Shown in pieces: positions 17,089 through 26,713 of a stretch of DNA of 64,000 bases. The stretch's first letter is position 1. Every line of letters starts with the position of its first letter. The notes beneath the pieces are model-generated. The model saw nothing but the letters and a program-made list of their open reading frames with translations. It did not search any database and was not told the DNA's origin. Both the position numbers and the translations under genes were made by a program. The stretch lies in the NCBI GenBank assembly GCA_949297575.1, contig CASFTB010000008.1, positions 21,811-85,810 on the forward strand. Reading direction: 5' to 3'. The DNA comes from an uncultured Bacillota bacterium. GTDB lineage: Bacteria > Bacillota > Clostridia > Christensenellales > Borkfalkiaceae.

Positions 17089-18057
17089 TTATTGCTCGCC
17101 CTTTCCGGCTTTGGCATCGCCGCCCGTTCCGTCCTGCGCGTATTGTCGCAGCATGCCGCGGGCGCGCTCCTGCAGATCCGCCGCGAGGGACGCCGGACCG
17201 AGCACGCGCACGCGCCCGCCGAACCCGAGCAGTTTGGAGAGGAGGATCTCTCCGCCCGGCAGGTCTGCCTCCGCGCGTATCCCTTCCTCCGATATCTGCA
17301 CGCTGTCCATGCCCAGCCACTCCTCGATGTCGGGCAGGGCGCTCCGCTCCACGGCGAGGCGCAGGTGCACCAGCTCCGCGTTTTCGAAGTTGAATTTGAG
17401 GGGAAGGTTGGCCCGGTCCACGGGGCGGCGCTCGAACCGCTCGCCTGTATCCCGCGCGCTGCGGATGCGCCCCACGCGGAAGAGGCGGAAATCGCCGCGC
17501 GTGCGGCACCAGGCGTATAGATACCAAATATTTTGTTTATAAATGAGCAGGTGCGGCTCCACCGTCCGCCTGCTCTCCGCGCCGTTCCTGTCGATGTAGG
17601 AGAGGTCGAGGCAGGCGCGCCGCTCCGTCGCGTCCTCCATGCATTTGAGCTTGTCCGAAAAGTCGTATGCGTCACCCCAGGTGCCGCTGTCCACGAGGAT
17701 ATTGCCGGAGAGCGCGAGGTCTCGGCTGTCCGCCTTCTCCTGCCGCAGCAGCTTTTCCAGCGCTTCTTTCGTCGCCTCGTCTCCCGTCTGCTCATACAGC
17801 GCGGAGAGGGCGTTGACCGCCGCTGCGAACTCTTCCCGCGTGAAGAAGTTGGAGGGCAGGCGGAATGTGTCGGGCAGGCATATCCCGCCCTTGCGGCCGC
17901 GTATAATATCGATGGGCACGCCCCCGATGCTCAGTTCTTCCGCATAGCGGTAGATGCTCCGCTCCGAAACACCGAAGTCCTTCGCCATGCGCGCCGCGCT
18001 CTCTTTGCGCTTCTTCAGCAGGCGGAAAAGGATCTGCAGCATGACCTGAAATTTCAT
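17089..18057 (-). CDS. WYL-domain transcriptional regulator (YafY/DeoR-like HTH)
   Basis: 322 residues. The N-terminal winged helix has MAKDFGVSERSIYRYAEEL as the recognition region, followed by the usual wing (GGVPIDIIRGRKGGICL). The middle holds a WYL domain (RACLDLSYIDRNG, then IYKQNIWYLYAWC and FRLFRVGRI), which binds an unknown ligand; the C-terminal WCX-like extension follows. RBS GGAGG just before ATG. It is read from a consensus promoter carrying two direct repeats, so self-regulation is likely. It is divergent from a small Arg-rich ORF. Whether it also controls the GH3 cluster cannot be told from sequence. Confidence 0.92.
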   Translation of the reverse strand: MKFQVMLQILFRLLKKRKESAARMAKDFGVSERSIYRYAEELSIGGVPIDIIRGRKGGICLPDTFRLPSNFFTREEFAAAVNALSALYEQTGDEATKEALEKLLRQEKADSRDLALSGNILVDSGTWGDAYDFSDKLKCMEDATERRACLDLSYIDRNGAESRRTVEPHLLIYKQNIWYLYAWCRTRGDFRLFRVGRIRSARDTGERFERRPVDRANLPLKFNFENAELVHLRLAVERSALPDIEEWLGMDSVQISEEGIRAEADLPGGEILLSKLLGFGGRVRVLGPASLAADLQERARGMLRQYAQDGTGGDAKAGKGEQ

Positions 18058-18083
18058 GCTTTACCTCCGAAAAAAGTTTAAAT

Positions 18084-18123
18084 ATCCTGAAAATATTATA
18101 ATAATCCTGACAATATCTGTCAA
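18084..18123 (-). promoter_or_regulatory. Consensus promoter of the WYL regulator with two direct repeats
   Basis: On the minus strand TTGACA (18118-18123), 17-bp spacer, TATAAT (18095-18100): a perfect sigma-A promoter. ATCCTGA followed by AAATAT or CAATAT occurs at 18084-18096 and 18104-18116, exactly 20 bp apart and on the same helix face. The repeats cover the -10 and spacer. They are good candidates for the operator of the regulator itself. Confidence 0.75.
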
Positions 18124-18170
18124 GTTTTTTGTGCTATAATGGGGCCGTAAACAGAAAGGAGGACAAAGAC

Positions 18171-18590
18171 ATGTTATTCCGTAAAAGACAGGAGACCGTA
18201 TTTCTCCCCGCGGAGAACAGGGAGGGCAGCGTCCGCCGCAAGGACAGGGCGTTCGCCACCGCCCGCGCTGCGGAGAACAGGCTTTCTGCTTCGGCACGCC
18301 GCCGTACGGAGGCGTGCCGTACAGAGGAGCGCCGCGCGCGGCAGGCAGAGGCGCTGTTCGCCGTCGTCCGCTTTGCATCGCGCCGCATGCCCGCGCAGCG
18401 GGCGGAGAGAGGGGAGGCAGGCCATGCGGGCGGGAGCGCCTGCGGCGGCATCCGCACCCTCCGTGCCCGCCTCGAAGGGGGATGCGCATACCCGCACGGA
18501 CAGACATCCCGCGGGGGAGACTGCCTCGACGAGGCCATCTCCGCCCTCTCCCGCCTGCGCGGACTGAACAGGGAGGAGAGAGGGGAATAG
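18171..18590 (+). CDS. Arg-rich hypothetical protein (uncertain)
   Basis: 139 codons, beginning MLFRKRQE. It is supported by a near-perfect Shine-Dalgarno (AAAGGAGG, 8 bases from ATG) and a TATAAT at 18135-18140 with no convincing -35. The product is very rich in Arg, Ala and Glu and has no motif or membrane segment that I recognise. It is divergent from the WYL regulator and might be its target. The composition resembles GC-rich shadow frames, so it may be a real leader with a non-conserved ORF. I do not assign a function. Confidence 0.4.
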   Translation: MLFRKRQETVFLPAENREGSVRRKDRAFATARAAENRLSASARRRTEACRTEERRARQAEALFAVVRFASRRMPAQRAERGEAGHAGGSACGGIRTLRARLEGGCAYPHGQTSRGGDCLDEAISALSRLRGLNREERGE

Positions 18591-18659
18591 CGCCCTGCTT
18601 CCGCGTTCTTTTTATAGTAAGTATAAAAAATATTAATAGTTTAAATCGCGCGGCGTTCG

Positions 18660-18688
18660 TTGCAAATTGTGCCGATTCATGGTAAAAT
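18660..18688 (+). promoter_or_regulatory. Promoter of gdhA
   Basis: TTGCAA, 17-bp spacer, TAAAAT, 35 bases before the start codon. AGGAG lies at 18711-18715. Confidence 0.7.
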
Positions 18689-18690
18689 AA

Positions 18691-20058
<1,368 letters not shown>

Positions 20059-20100
20059 TCGGCCTTTAAAACGGGAAGATCTCACGGCATTGCAGAAAAA

Positions 20101-20137
20101 GGGCAGGGCGGTAAACCGTCCTGCCCGAATTTTTTTA
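20101..20137. terminator. Bidirectional terminator between gdhA and the convergent membrane protein gene
   Basis: GGGCAGGGCGG, TAAA loop, CCGTCCTGCCC, then GAATTTTTTT on the plus strand. A five-base A-run precedes it, giving a T-run on the minus strand, so it can serve both genes. Confidence 0.9.
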
Positions 20138-20185
20138 TTTGAGCGAGTCTCCTCGCGGGGCGCGCTTTTCGCTGCCCGTACGCTG

Positions 20186-21424
20186 TCATGCCTCCCTTGC
20201 GGGGGCCGGCCCTCCCCCTTGTTCCGCCTCTGCCCGCTCTGCCTCGCGCTTTGCGGAGAGGGGGTCGCCCTCCGCGCTCTTTTTCTTGTGTACGGAGGGA
20301 TATTTGCGCGGTTTTTTGCCGAAGAGGTTGTAGAAGAGGGATCCCATATTGACGAGGCTCATGCACACGGAGAGGAAGGTGCTCAGCTCGTGTTCCCTGT
20401 ACCCAGCATAGAACATCGCAAAGAAGATGAGCACCATCGCGTAGATGCGCGAGGCGGCCTTGGCGATCTTCATGGCGCGCAGGCGCTGGTTGAGTTCGCC
20501 GCGGCGGAACAGGCGGTATTCGTAGATGTAGACCGCCGCCATGAGCGCAAAGGCGGAGACGAGCGCGAGGAGGATGGCGTACCCCCAGAAGCCGAGTTTG
20601 CTGAACACGTAGGACGCATATGCCAGGTAGCCGGCATACACCGCCAGCCATAGGATGCGCGCGAGGAAGAATTTCGCCTTCGCGCTGCGGAAGAGCTTGC
20701 GGTAGTCCGTCTTGTCCCGCGTGATATTTTCGATGACGGCGACCTGCGTCCTGTTGCGGCTCTCCTCCGCGGAGCGCTTTGCCTCCTCCGCATTGCGGAA
20801 GCTGTGGATGCGGAAATTCTGCCCGCTGCGCGAACGCACCGTAAAGAAGGCGAAGAGGCAGAACAGCGCGCTTCCGCCCTGGAAGTAGGAGGCCTGCGTG
20901 AGGTAATAGGCGATCTCCGGGCTCTCGTCCCGCACGGCGGCTACGGCGTACATCAGCACGGCGGCGATCAGGATGAGCAGGGCAGAACCGACAAAGGAGA
21001 GCAGGGCTGCCGGCCACACTTTCGTCCGCTTTTTCTGTATGACCGCGCGGTGGTCGAAGAGGGAGTAGAGCACGGAAAAGATCGCCATCGCCAGCACAAA
21101 GCCGCCCACGGCGGGCAGGGCCTCCGCGGCGATGGCCAGCTGCGGCACCAGCGAGCACCCGTAAAAGAGCAGCATGAAGGCGCACAGGCTGATCTCGATC
21201 AGCGGCGGGATGTAGAGGCGGAACCTCTTCTGGATGATGACGGGCGCGCTGATCAGCGCGAGGGAGCAGGCGGTGAGCACCGCCTGCCCGATGAGGGTGT
21301 ACAGGTCATAGGTATCTATCAGCAGGTAGGAGACTGCCGCACCCCCGAAAGAGATCAGCAGCACCGCGGCGCAGACGATATAGACGACCCCCGTCGATTT
21401 TTTCCCAAAAATTTTTTCAAGCAT
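20186..21424 (-). CDS. Polytopic membrane protein of unknown function
   Basis: 412 residues with roughly eight to ten hydrophobic segments in two blocks, about 12-200 and 250-365. A charged cytoplasmic loop separates them (about 205-250, FRNAEEAKRSAEESRNRTQVAV). The C-terminal 50 residues are hydrophilic and rich in Lys, Glu and Ala. I do not recognise a family. It is a single-gene unit with its own promoter, divergent from uppP and convergent with gdhA. A role in envelope biology is possible from the position next to uppP but not shown. Confidence 0.75.
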   Translation of the reverse strand: MLEKIFGKKSTGVVYIVCAAVLLISFGGAAVSYLLIDTYDLYTLIGQAVLTACSLALISAPVIIQKRFRLYIPPLIEISLCAFMLLFYGCSLVPQLAIAAEALPAVGGFVLAMAIFSVLYSLFDHRAVIQKKRTKVWPAALLSFVGSALLILIAAVLMYAVAAVRDESPEIAYYLTQASYFQGGSALFCLFAFFTVRSRSGQNFRIHSFRNAEEAKRSAEESRNRTQVAVIENITRDKTDYRKLFRSAKAKFFLARILWLAVYAGYLAYASYVFSKLGFWGYAILLALVSAFALMAAVYIYEYRLFRRGELNQRLRAMKIAKAASRIYAMVLIFFAMFYAGYREHELSTFLSVCMSLVNMGSLFYNLFGKKPRKYPSVHKKKSAEGDPLSAKREAERAEAEQGGGPAPAREA

Positions 21425-21500
21425 TTTTTTGTTCGATCCTCCGGGCCGGGCAGATGGTCGGCCTTGACGCCGAAAAGGCGGGCAAGAAGTCCGTATCTAT

Positions 21501-21529
21501 ATTATATCAAAATTCTGCACGGAAGTCCA
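21501..21529 (-). promoter_or_regulatory. Promoter of the polytopic membrane protein
   Basis: Minus strand TGGACT, 17-bp spacer, TATAAT, about 75 bases upstream of the start codon. Confidence 0.6.
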
Positions 21530-21680
21530 GATAATACAAAGATTTGGTACCATATGCGTCGGCAGCGGCGAGAAGCGTCCCTTTGCCTGTGGGGCGGCTC
21601 TGCTTTTCGGATGTCGGTGCCGTTCTGTTTCCCTCCTTCGCCGCATAGGATAGAGGGAGAACGATCGTATCGGAGGGGAT

Positions 21681-22466
21681 ATGGAAGTTTGGAAGGCCGC
21701 CGTTTTGGGCGTGGTGCAGGGGCTGACGGAGTTTTTGCCCGTCTCTTCCAGCGGGCATCTGCTGCTCTTTGAGCGCATCCTCGGGGCGGACACGGAGGGA
21801 GCAGATCTCTTCCTCGGCGTCATGCTGCACGCGGGCACGCTGCTCGCGGCGCTCGTCGCCCTCGGCCCGCGCATCCTCTTCCTTCTCCGTTCCGACCGCC
21901 GCCGTGTCCTCCTGCTGCTGGCGGCGACCATCCCTGCGGGCGTCGTCGGCATCTTTTTGGGGGACATCGTGGACGATGTTTTTTTCGGCGGGGAATGGCT
22001 GTGGGCGGCATTCCTTGCGACGGCGCTCCTGCTGTTGCTGAGTGCACGGCGCACGGGGAGGGGAGGCATGCTCCGCCCCCTGAACGCAAAGAGCGCCCTC
22101 GCCGTGGGCGGGGCGCAGGCGCTGGCCGTCATCCCCGGGCTCTCGCGCAGCGGCACCACCTTTGCGGCCGGCGTGCTGTGCGGCATGCCGCGTGCGGAGG
22201 CGGCGGAATTTTCCCTCCTGCTCGGCATCCCCGTCGTCGCGGGGGCGGTGCTCGCGGAGTGCTGCAAGGCGGCCGCGGGCGCCGTCAATATGTCTGCCGT
22301 GTCCTGGCAGTGCCTTGCGGCGGGCGGCCTGTGCGCGGCGATCACGGGCTTTGTTTCCCTACGCCTTACGCTGCGTGCGGCGGCCTCCGGCAAGGTGTAC
22401 CTGTTCGCCTTCTATCTCATCGCCCTGTCTGCGGCCCTTCTCGCCTTTCGTTTTTTTTCCTTCTGA
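21681..22466 (+). CDS. uppP: Undecaprenyl-diphosphatase
   Basis: Integral membrane enzyme that dephosphorylates undecaprenyl diphosphate to recycle the lipid carrier for peptidoglycan and other envelope polymers; overexpression gives bacitracin resistance in other species. The 261-residue length is normal. The two family motifs are present: GVVQGLTEFLPVSSSGHL near the N-terminus and IPGLSRSGTT in the middle, each in a re-entrant hydrophobic context. Eight or so membrane segments. GGAGG stands a few bases before ATG. No other envelope genes are in the same unit. Confidence 0.96.
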   Translation: MEVWKAAVLGVVQGLTEFLPVSSSGHLLLFERILGADTEGADLFLGVMLHAGTLLAALVALGPRILFLLRSDRRRVLLLLAATIPAGVVGIFLGDIVDDVFFGGEWLWAAFLATALLLLLSARRTGRGGMLRPLNAKSALAVGGAQALAVIPGLSRSGTTFAAGVLCGMPRAEAAEFSLLLGIPVVAGAVLAECCKAAAGAVNMSAVSWQCLAAGGLCAAITGFVSLRLTLRAAASGKVYLFAFYLIALSAALLAFRFFSF

Positions 22467-22537
22467 GCCGTTTCGCGCGCATAAAAGTAGGCGCGCCGCG
22501 ACATACTGGAAGTATCTTGAACGGGAGGTATCGTGCA

Positions 22538-22687
22538 ATGAGGCTCAATTCCGGTGATACGGCGCCCGCGTCGGCAAACTACAAAGTGATCGGCCCGGAC
22601 GGGCAGGTCGTCGGCAGCGTGTATATGCGCGAGGGAGAGACGCTCCCTCCCACGCAGATGTCCGGGTGCCATTACGAGATGGAATAG
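22538..22687 (+). CDS. YjzC-like small protein (49 residues)
   Basis: Begins MRLNSGDTAPASANYKV and contains EGETLPPT near the end, the layout of the small YjzC-type family (SGxxAPxSGxY…V…G…LPPT). GGGAGG is well placed before ATG. The function of the family is unknown. It lies directly after uppP and ends at a shared hairpin. Confidence 0.75.
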   Translation: MRLNSGDTAPASANYKVIGPDGQVVGSVYMREGETLPPTQMSGCHYEME

Positions 22688-22701
22688 ACCGAAAAGAGAA
22701 A

Positions 22702-22735
22702 GCGGCGGCTCGATGACGGGCCGCCGCCGTACTTT
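22702..22735. terminator. Hairpin between convergent small-protein and zinc-ribbon genes
   Basis: GCGGCGGC, 10-base loop, GCCGCCGC. Pyrimidine-rich tails follow on both strands (TACTTTT on plus, TTTCTCTTTT on minus). Confidence 0.65.
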
Positions 22736-22744
22736 TCAGTGCGG

Positions 22745-23251
22745 TCATCCGCCGAACGGATGCCCGCAATTGTCGCAGAATTTCGCGTCCGGGTCGTTTT
22801 GCGTTCCGCACGCGGGGCATGTTTTTTGCAGGGCGGCGCCGCAGTTCTTGCAGAACTTGGCGTCCGCTTCGTTTTTCTCCCCGCAGGCAGGGCAGCCGAT
22901 CCCTCCAGCAGTGCTCTCCTTCAACCCGTCGCGGGCAGCCTCGGCGATCGCCCGTACGCCCGGCTGCGATTCGCGGGCGGCCTCGTTGAACACGGGCACG
23001 GATTCGTTTTTGGAATAGGTATCGATCTCCCGTTTGTACGCAAAGCGGAGCATGGCCGTGCCGACGGCCAGCGCCGGGAAGCCGATGAAGCAGCAGAAGA
23101 AGAGCGAGGGGAAGCCCCCGCCCGACATGGAGAAGAAAAAGCTCCCCAAACCGACGGCTGAGAGGATGACGCCCGCCGCCGTGATGGCGATGCCCCCGAT
23201 CTGAAGCGCGCGCTTTATGCGCCGATGTCTGTCATTTCTGTCCTTGTTCAT
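22745..23251 (-). CDS. Membrane protein with C-terminal double zinc ribbon
   Basis: 168 residues. Two hydrophobic segments (about 16-38 and 45-66) are followed by a linker and two zinc ribbons, each CxxC…CxxC: CPACGEKNEADAKFCKNCG and CPACGTQNDPDAKFCDNCG. Double zinc ribbons of this kind are common in Firmicutes membrane proteins, where they probably serve as interaction modules. It follows the glutamate-5-kinase-like gene by 36 bases on the same strand and may share its transcript. No enzyme domain visible. Confidence 0.85.
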   Translation of the reverse strand: MNKDRNDRHRRIKRALQIGGIAITAAGVILSAVGLGSFFFSMSGGGFPSLFFCCFIGFPALAVGTAMLRFAYKREIDTYSKNESVPVFNEAARESQPGVRAIAEAARDGLKESTAGGIGCPACGEKNEADAKFCKNCGAALQKTCPACGTQNDPDAKFCDNCGHPFGG

Positions 23252-23287
23252 GGTATCATGTCCGTTTATAAATACAGGGGACCGCCG

Positions 23288-24109
23288 TCAGCGGATATGG
23301 ATCGCCGTACAGCGCGCCTTGCCTTCCATCACTTCGCGGATGGAATACTTCGCGTTGGCGATGAGCACCCGCGTGCCCTGGGCGGCGGCTTCCTTGATGT
23401 ATTCAAGCTTTGCCTTTGCCCCGTTCGCGCCCTTGCGCGAGGCGCCGGAGCAATATTTTTTGTAGCTTTCTATGTTCTCCACGAGCTCGTAGGCGTCCTT
23501 GCCGGCGATCTCCTCGATGAGGGTAGAGGGGTCGGAAGGATCCGTATAGATGCCGTCCACGCCCGTGAAGATGAGCAGCGTCTCCGCCTTGACGAGGCAG
23601 GCGACGAGCGAAGCCGTCTCGTCGTTGTCGATGCATTCGTGTACGACCGCCTGCGATCTTGCGAGGGCGGAGATCTCCATGCGCCTGTTTTCGGATTGAG
23701 ACACGGCGTCGTTGTAGTTGATGATGGGGATGGCGTTCTGCGCGCGGCAGCGCAGCAGCAGGGCGCGGATGTGCGCGCTCTTGACGGGGTCGTTGAAGTG
23801 ATGGTGCTCGACGAGGATCTGCCGCACAGAGTACTTGCTGTCTACATACTGCCTGTACGTCTGCATGAGGATGGCCTGCCCCTGCGCGGCGTAATCCGCC
23901 TTGGATTCTTCGGTATCGGGCAACTCCTTTCCCGCGCGCATCATGTAGTCGAGGCGGCCGATCTCCGTTGCGCCGCTGGAGACCCAGATGTACCCGGGTT
24001 TGAGCTCGCGCGAGAGCCGCGCCACCCGCGTGTAGTCGATCATGTTGTCCTTTTTGTCGATGAGCGCCATCGAGCCGATCTTTCCGACCAGTTCCGTATC
24101 GAATTTCAT
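23288..24109 (-). CDS. Glutamate 5-kinase-like amino acid kinase
   Basis: 273 residues of the amino-acid-kinase fold. N-terminal LVGKIGSMALI and VSSGATEIGR match the nucleotide and substrate loops of ProB. CIDNDETASLVACLVKAE followed by FTGVDGIYTDPSDP corresponds to the ProB segment around GDND…LLTDxDGLY. The C-terminal PUA domain found in some ProB proteins is absent. proA is not nearby, so a proline role is inferred only from similarity; uridylate kinase or another carboxylate kinase remains possible. A promoter with TATAAT lies upstream, shared in the divergent region with the lipoprotein at 24210. Confidence 0.7.
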   Translation of the reverse strand: MKFDTELVGKIGSMALIDKKDNMIDYTRVARLSRELKPGYIWVSSGATEIGRLDYMMRAGKELPDTEESKADYAAQGQAILMQTYRQYVDSKYSVRQILVEHHHFNDPVKSAHIRALLLRCRAQNAIPIINYNDAVSQSENRRMEISALARSQAVVHECIDNDETASLVACLVKAETLLIFTGVDGIYTDPSDPSTLIEEIAGKDAYELVENIESYKKYCSGASRKGANGAKAKLEYIKEAAAQGTRVLIANAKYSIREVMEGKARCTAIHIR

Positions 24110-24168
24110 AATTCTCCTGCATGAAAGGGCAGGGGCGGCACATACTGCCTGTGCGGCCCTTTTCTATC

Positions 24169-24197
24169 ATTATAAACTTTTTGGCCGCAAAAAGCAA
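24169..24197 (-). promoter_or_regulatory. Promoter of the glutamate-5-kinase-like gene
   Basis: Minus strand TTGCTT, 17-bp spacer, TATAAT, about 60 bases before the start codon. Confidence 0.65.
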
Positions 24198-24209
24198 TTA
24201 AAATCGACC

Positions 24210-24632
24210 ATGAAAAGATCCACCCTGTTGCGGGCCGCCTGCGCCCTCTCTCTTTTGCTCGCGCTCCTGCCGCTGTGCTGCGGCTGCAGCGTCTCTGCGC
24301 TCTCTTCCCTGCGCGCCTTCGCAAAGCCGTATGAAGGGGAGTACGCCTGCGAATACGCCGCCTACGGCGGGCAGGACCTGCTCAGAGACTACCGCGAGAT
24401 CGTCCTGACCCTCGAAAACGGCACCTTCACGCTCACCGCCGTCCCGCACCGCGGCAAAGTGCGGCGTGCCCGCGGCAGGTACGAATACGACGGCGAGGGG
24501 GAGACGATCGCTTTCCGCGCCGAGATCTTCGGAAAGGAGCGCCGCAGAGACCTTCCCTTCCGGAACGGGAAAATTTTCCTGGAGCAGAGCTTTGCGGGCA
24601 AAAAGCTGGTCATGCGCTTCGCGATGAAATAG
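24210..24632 (+). CDS. Small lipoprotein of unknown function
   Basis: 140 residues. The ATG at 24210 gives a standard signal peptide (MKRSTLLRAACALSLLLALL) and a lipobox PLCCGC. An upstream in-frame start exists, but it would bury this signal sequence and overlap the divergent gene. The mature part is short and beta-rich in appearance (YREIVLTLENGTFTLTAV, RGRYEYDGEGETIAFRAEI), like small lipocalin-type or META-type envelope proteins. I cannot place it in a named family. The RBS is weak. Confidence 0.7.
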   Translation: MKRSTLLRAACALSLLLALLPLCCGCSVSALSSLRAFAKPYEGEYACEYAAYGGQDLLRDYREIVLTLENGTFTLTAVPHRGKVRRARGRYEYDGEGETIAFRAEIFGKERRRDLPFRNGKIFLEQSFAGKKLVMRFAMK

Positions 24633-24646
24633 CGCCTCCGCGCACG

Positions 24647-24678
24647 AAAAATGGCCCCGCGCCTGTAAGCGCGGGGCC
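24647..24678 (-). terminator. Terminator of the phosphohexomutase-transketolase unit
   Basis: Minus strand: GGCCCCGCGC, TTACAG loop, GCGCGGGGCC, then ATTTTTC. Placed 17 bases after the transketolase stop. Confidence 0.88.
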
Positions 24679-24694
24679 CGTGTATGTCCTTGCA

Positions 24695-26674
24695 TTATAC
24701 TTTGTTGAGGGAACGGAAGGCCTTTTCGACCACGTTTTCCGCGGTGAAGCCGAACATCTCGAACAGTTTGTTCGCGGGGCCGGAGGCGCCGAATGTCGTC
24801 ATGCCGATGATCTCGCCGCAGTCGCCCGCGTACTTGTACCAGGAGTAGGGGGATGCCGCTTCCACGCACACGCGCGCCTTCACTTCGGGAGGGAGCACTT
24901 CATCCCTGTATGCCTGCGGCTGCTTTTCGAATTCTTCGATGCAGGGCATGGAAACGACGCGCGCATCTACGCCCTTGCCTTTGAGCAGCTCCTTTGCCTG
25001 CATGCACTGTTCCACCTCGGAACCGCTGGCGATGAGCAGCACGTCGGGGGTCTCCTTGTCGCTGTCGGCGAGGATGTAGCCGCCCTTGAGCGCGTCGAGA
25101 CCGGAGTTTTCGTATTGCGGCAGGTTCTGCCTCGTCAGCACGAGGCAGGTGGGGGCGGAACCCGTCAGCGCGGAGATCCACGCTGCCGCCGTCTCCTTGC
25201 CGTCCGCCGGGCGGAAAACCTTCATGCCGGGGATGGAGCGCAGCGCGATGAGCTGTTCTACGGGCTCGTGCGTGGGGCCGTCCTCGCCGACGCCGATGGA
25301 GTCGTGGGTGAGGATATAGGTGACGGGCAGGTGCATGAGCGCGGAGAGGCGCATCGCATGCTTCATATAGTCGGAGAAGATGAAAAAGGTTGCGCAGTAT
25401 GCCCGCAACCCGCCGTGCAGCTGCATGCCGTTTGTGATGGCGGCCATCGCGTGCTCGCGGATGCCGAAGTGCATATTCGAGCCGCTCTTGTCCGCGGCGC
25501 TGAAATCACCGCGCTTTTTCATGTTGGACTTGTTGGAAGGCGCGAGGTCTGCCGAGCCGCCGATGAGGTTGGGGAGCATGTCGGCGAGCTTGTTGAGCAC
25601 GGCAAAGCTCGTGTTGCGCGTTGCGTCCGGCTTGGCAAATTCAAACAGAGACGCGTTGTTTTTGAGGTCGGGCAGCTCGCCGCTCATGTACTGCCTGTAC
25701 TGCGCCGCAAGGTCGGGGTATGCCGCCTCATATTCCTTGAACAGCCTCTTCCATTTGCCCTGGCGCGCGGCACCCTTGCGGGCGATGGCGCCGCAGTGCT
25801 CCGCGACCTCCGCAGGGATCTCGAAGGGCTCGCAGGTCCAGCCGAGGTTTTCCTTGAGCTTTTTGAGGTTCTCAACGCCGAGAGGGGCGCCGTGGCACTC
25901 GTGCGAACCGGCGAGGGGAGAGCCGTAGCCGATGACCGTCTTGCAGATGATGAGGGAGGGGCGCTCTGTGTCCGCCTTCGCCTTGCGCACGGTGCGGCGC
26001 AGCAGATCGAGGTCGTTCGCGTCGTCCACTTTGAGCACCTGCCAGCCCTGCGCCTTGAAGCGCATGGCGACGTCCTCTTTGAAGGTGATGTCCGTATCGC
26101 CCTCGATGGTGATGTCGTTGTCGTCATAGAAGAGGATGAGCTTGCCCAGTTTGTGTGTACCCGCAAAGGAGCACGCCTCGTAGGAGATGCCCTCTTCGAG
26201 GCAGCCGTCGCCGCACAGCGCGTAGGTGTAGTGGTCGACGATGGGGAAGCCCTCGCGGTTGAAGGTGGCGGCGAGGTGCGCCTCCGCGACCGCCATGCCG
26301 ACGGCGTTGGCGATGCCCTGGCCGAGGGGGCCGGTCGTCGTCTCTATGCCGGGGGTGTGGCCGTATTCGGGGTGGCCGGGCGTCTTGTATCCCAGCTGGC
26401 GAAAGTTCATCAGATCCTCTTTGGAGATATCGTATCCGAAGAGATAGAGCAGGGAATAGTTGAGCATGGAGCCGTGCCCTGCGGAGAGCACGAACCTGTC
26501 TCTGTCATCCCACTTGGGATCCTTGGGGTTGAATTTGAGGAAGTCGGCGAAGATGGTGTACCCGATGGGGGCGCTGCCGAGGGGGAGCCCCGGGTGGCCG
26601 GAGTTCGCCTTCTGGATCGCCTCCGCGGAAAGCACGCGGATCGCATTTACTGTCTGTTCACGCACGTCGTTCAT
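24695..26674 (-). CDS. tkt: Transketolase
   Basis: Thiamine-diphosphate enzyme moving two-carbon units between sugar phosphates in the non-oxidative pentose phosphate pathway. The 659-residue full-length form has all three domains in order. Visible marks are SGHPGLPLGSAP, SAGHGSMLNYSLLYLFGY, the TPP motif GDGCLEEGISYEA…FYDDN, and DSIGVGEDGPTHEPVEQL in the pyrimidine domain. It lies 39 bases after the phosphohexomutase and is probably co-transcribed. An internal TATATAAT near 26690 might add a promoter. RBS GGAG. Confidence 0.97.
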   Translation of the reverse strand: MNDVREQTVNAIRVLSAEAIQKANSGHPGLPLGSAPIGYTIFADFLKFNPKDPKWDDRDRFVLSAGHGSMLNYSLLYLFGYDISKEDLMNFRQLGYKTPGHPEYGHTPGIETTTGPLGQGIANAVGMAVAEAHLAATFNREGFPIVDHYTYALCGDGCLEEGISYEACSFAGTHKLGKLILFYDDNDITIEGDTDITFKEDVAMRFKAQGWQVLKVDDANDLDLLRRTVRKAKADTERPSLIICKTVIGYGSPLAGSHECHGAPLGVENLKKLKENLGWTCEPFEIPAEVAEHCGAIARKGAARQGKWKRLFKEYEAAYPDLAAQYRQYMSGELPDLKNNASLFEFAKPDATRNTSFAVLNKLADMLPNLIGGSADLAPSNKSNMKKRGDFSAADKSGSNMHFGIREHAMAAITNGMQLHGGLRAYCATFFIFSDYMKHAMRLSALMHLPVTYILTHDSIGVGEDGPTHEPVEQLIALRSIPGMKVFRPADGKETAAAWISALTGSAPTCLVLTRQNLPQYENSGLDALKGGYILADSDKETPDVLLIASGSEVEQCMQAKELLKGKGVDARVVSMPCIEEFEKQPQAYRDEVLPPEVKARVCVEAASPYSWYKYAGDCGEIIGMTTFGASGPANKLFEMFGFTAENVVEKAFRSLNKV

Positions 26675-26713
26675 TTCGGTTTTCTCCTTTATTATATAAA
26701 GATAGATATCTTT

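Noticed and set aside
13797..17795. A 1332-codon minus-strand frame over the second GH3 gene
   Set aside because: Same antisense artefact; the part beyond 17089 overlaps the WYL regulator in another frame.
17806..18060. A left-hand gene read on the plus strand through the WYL regulator (17533-18081)
   Set aside because: Antisense shadow; the minus-strand WYL gene has a consensus promoter, RBS, conserved domains and a terminator.
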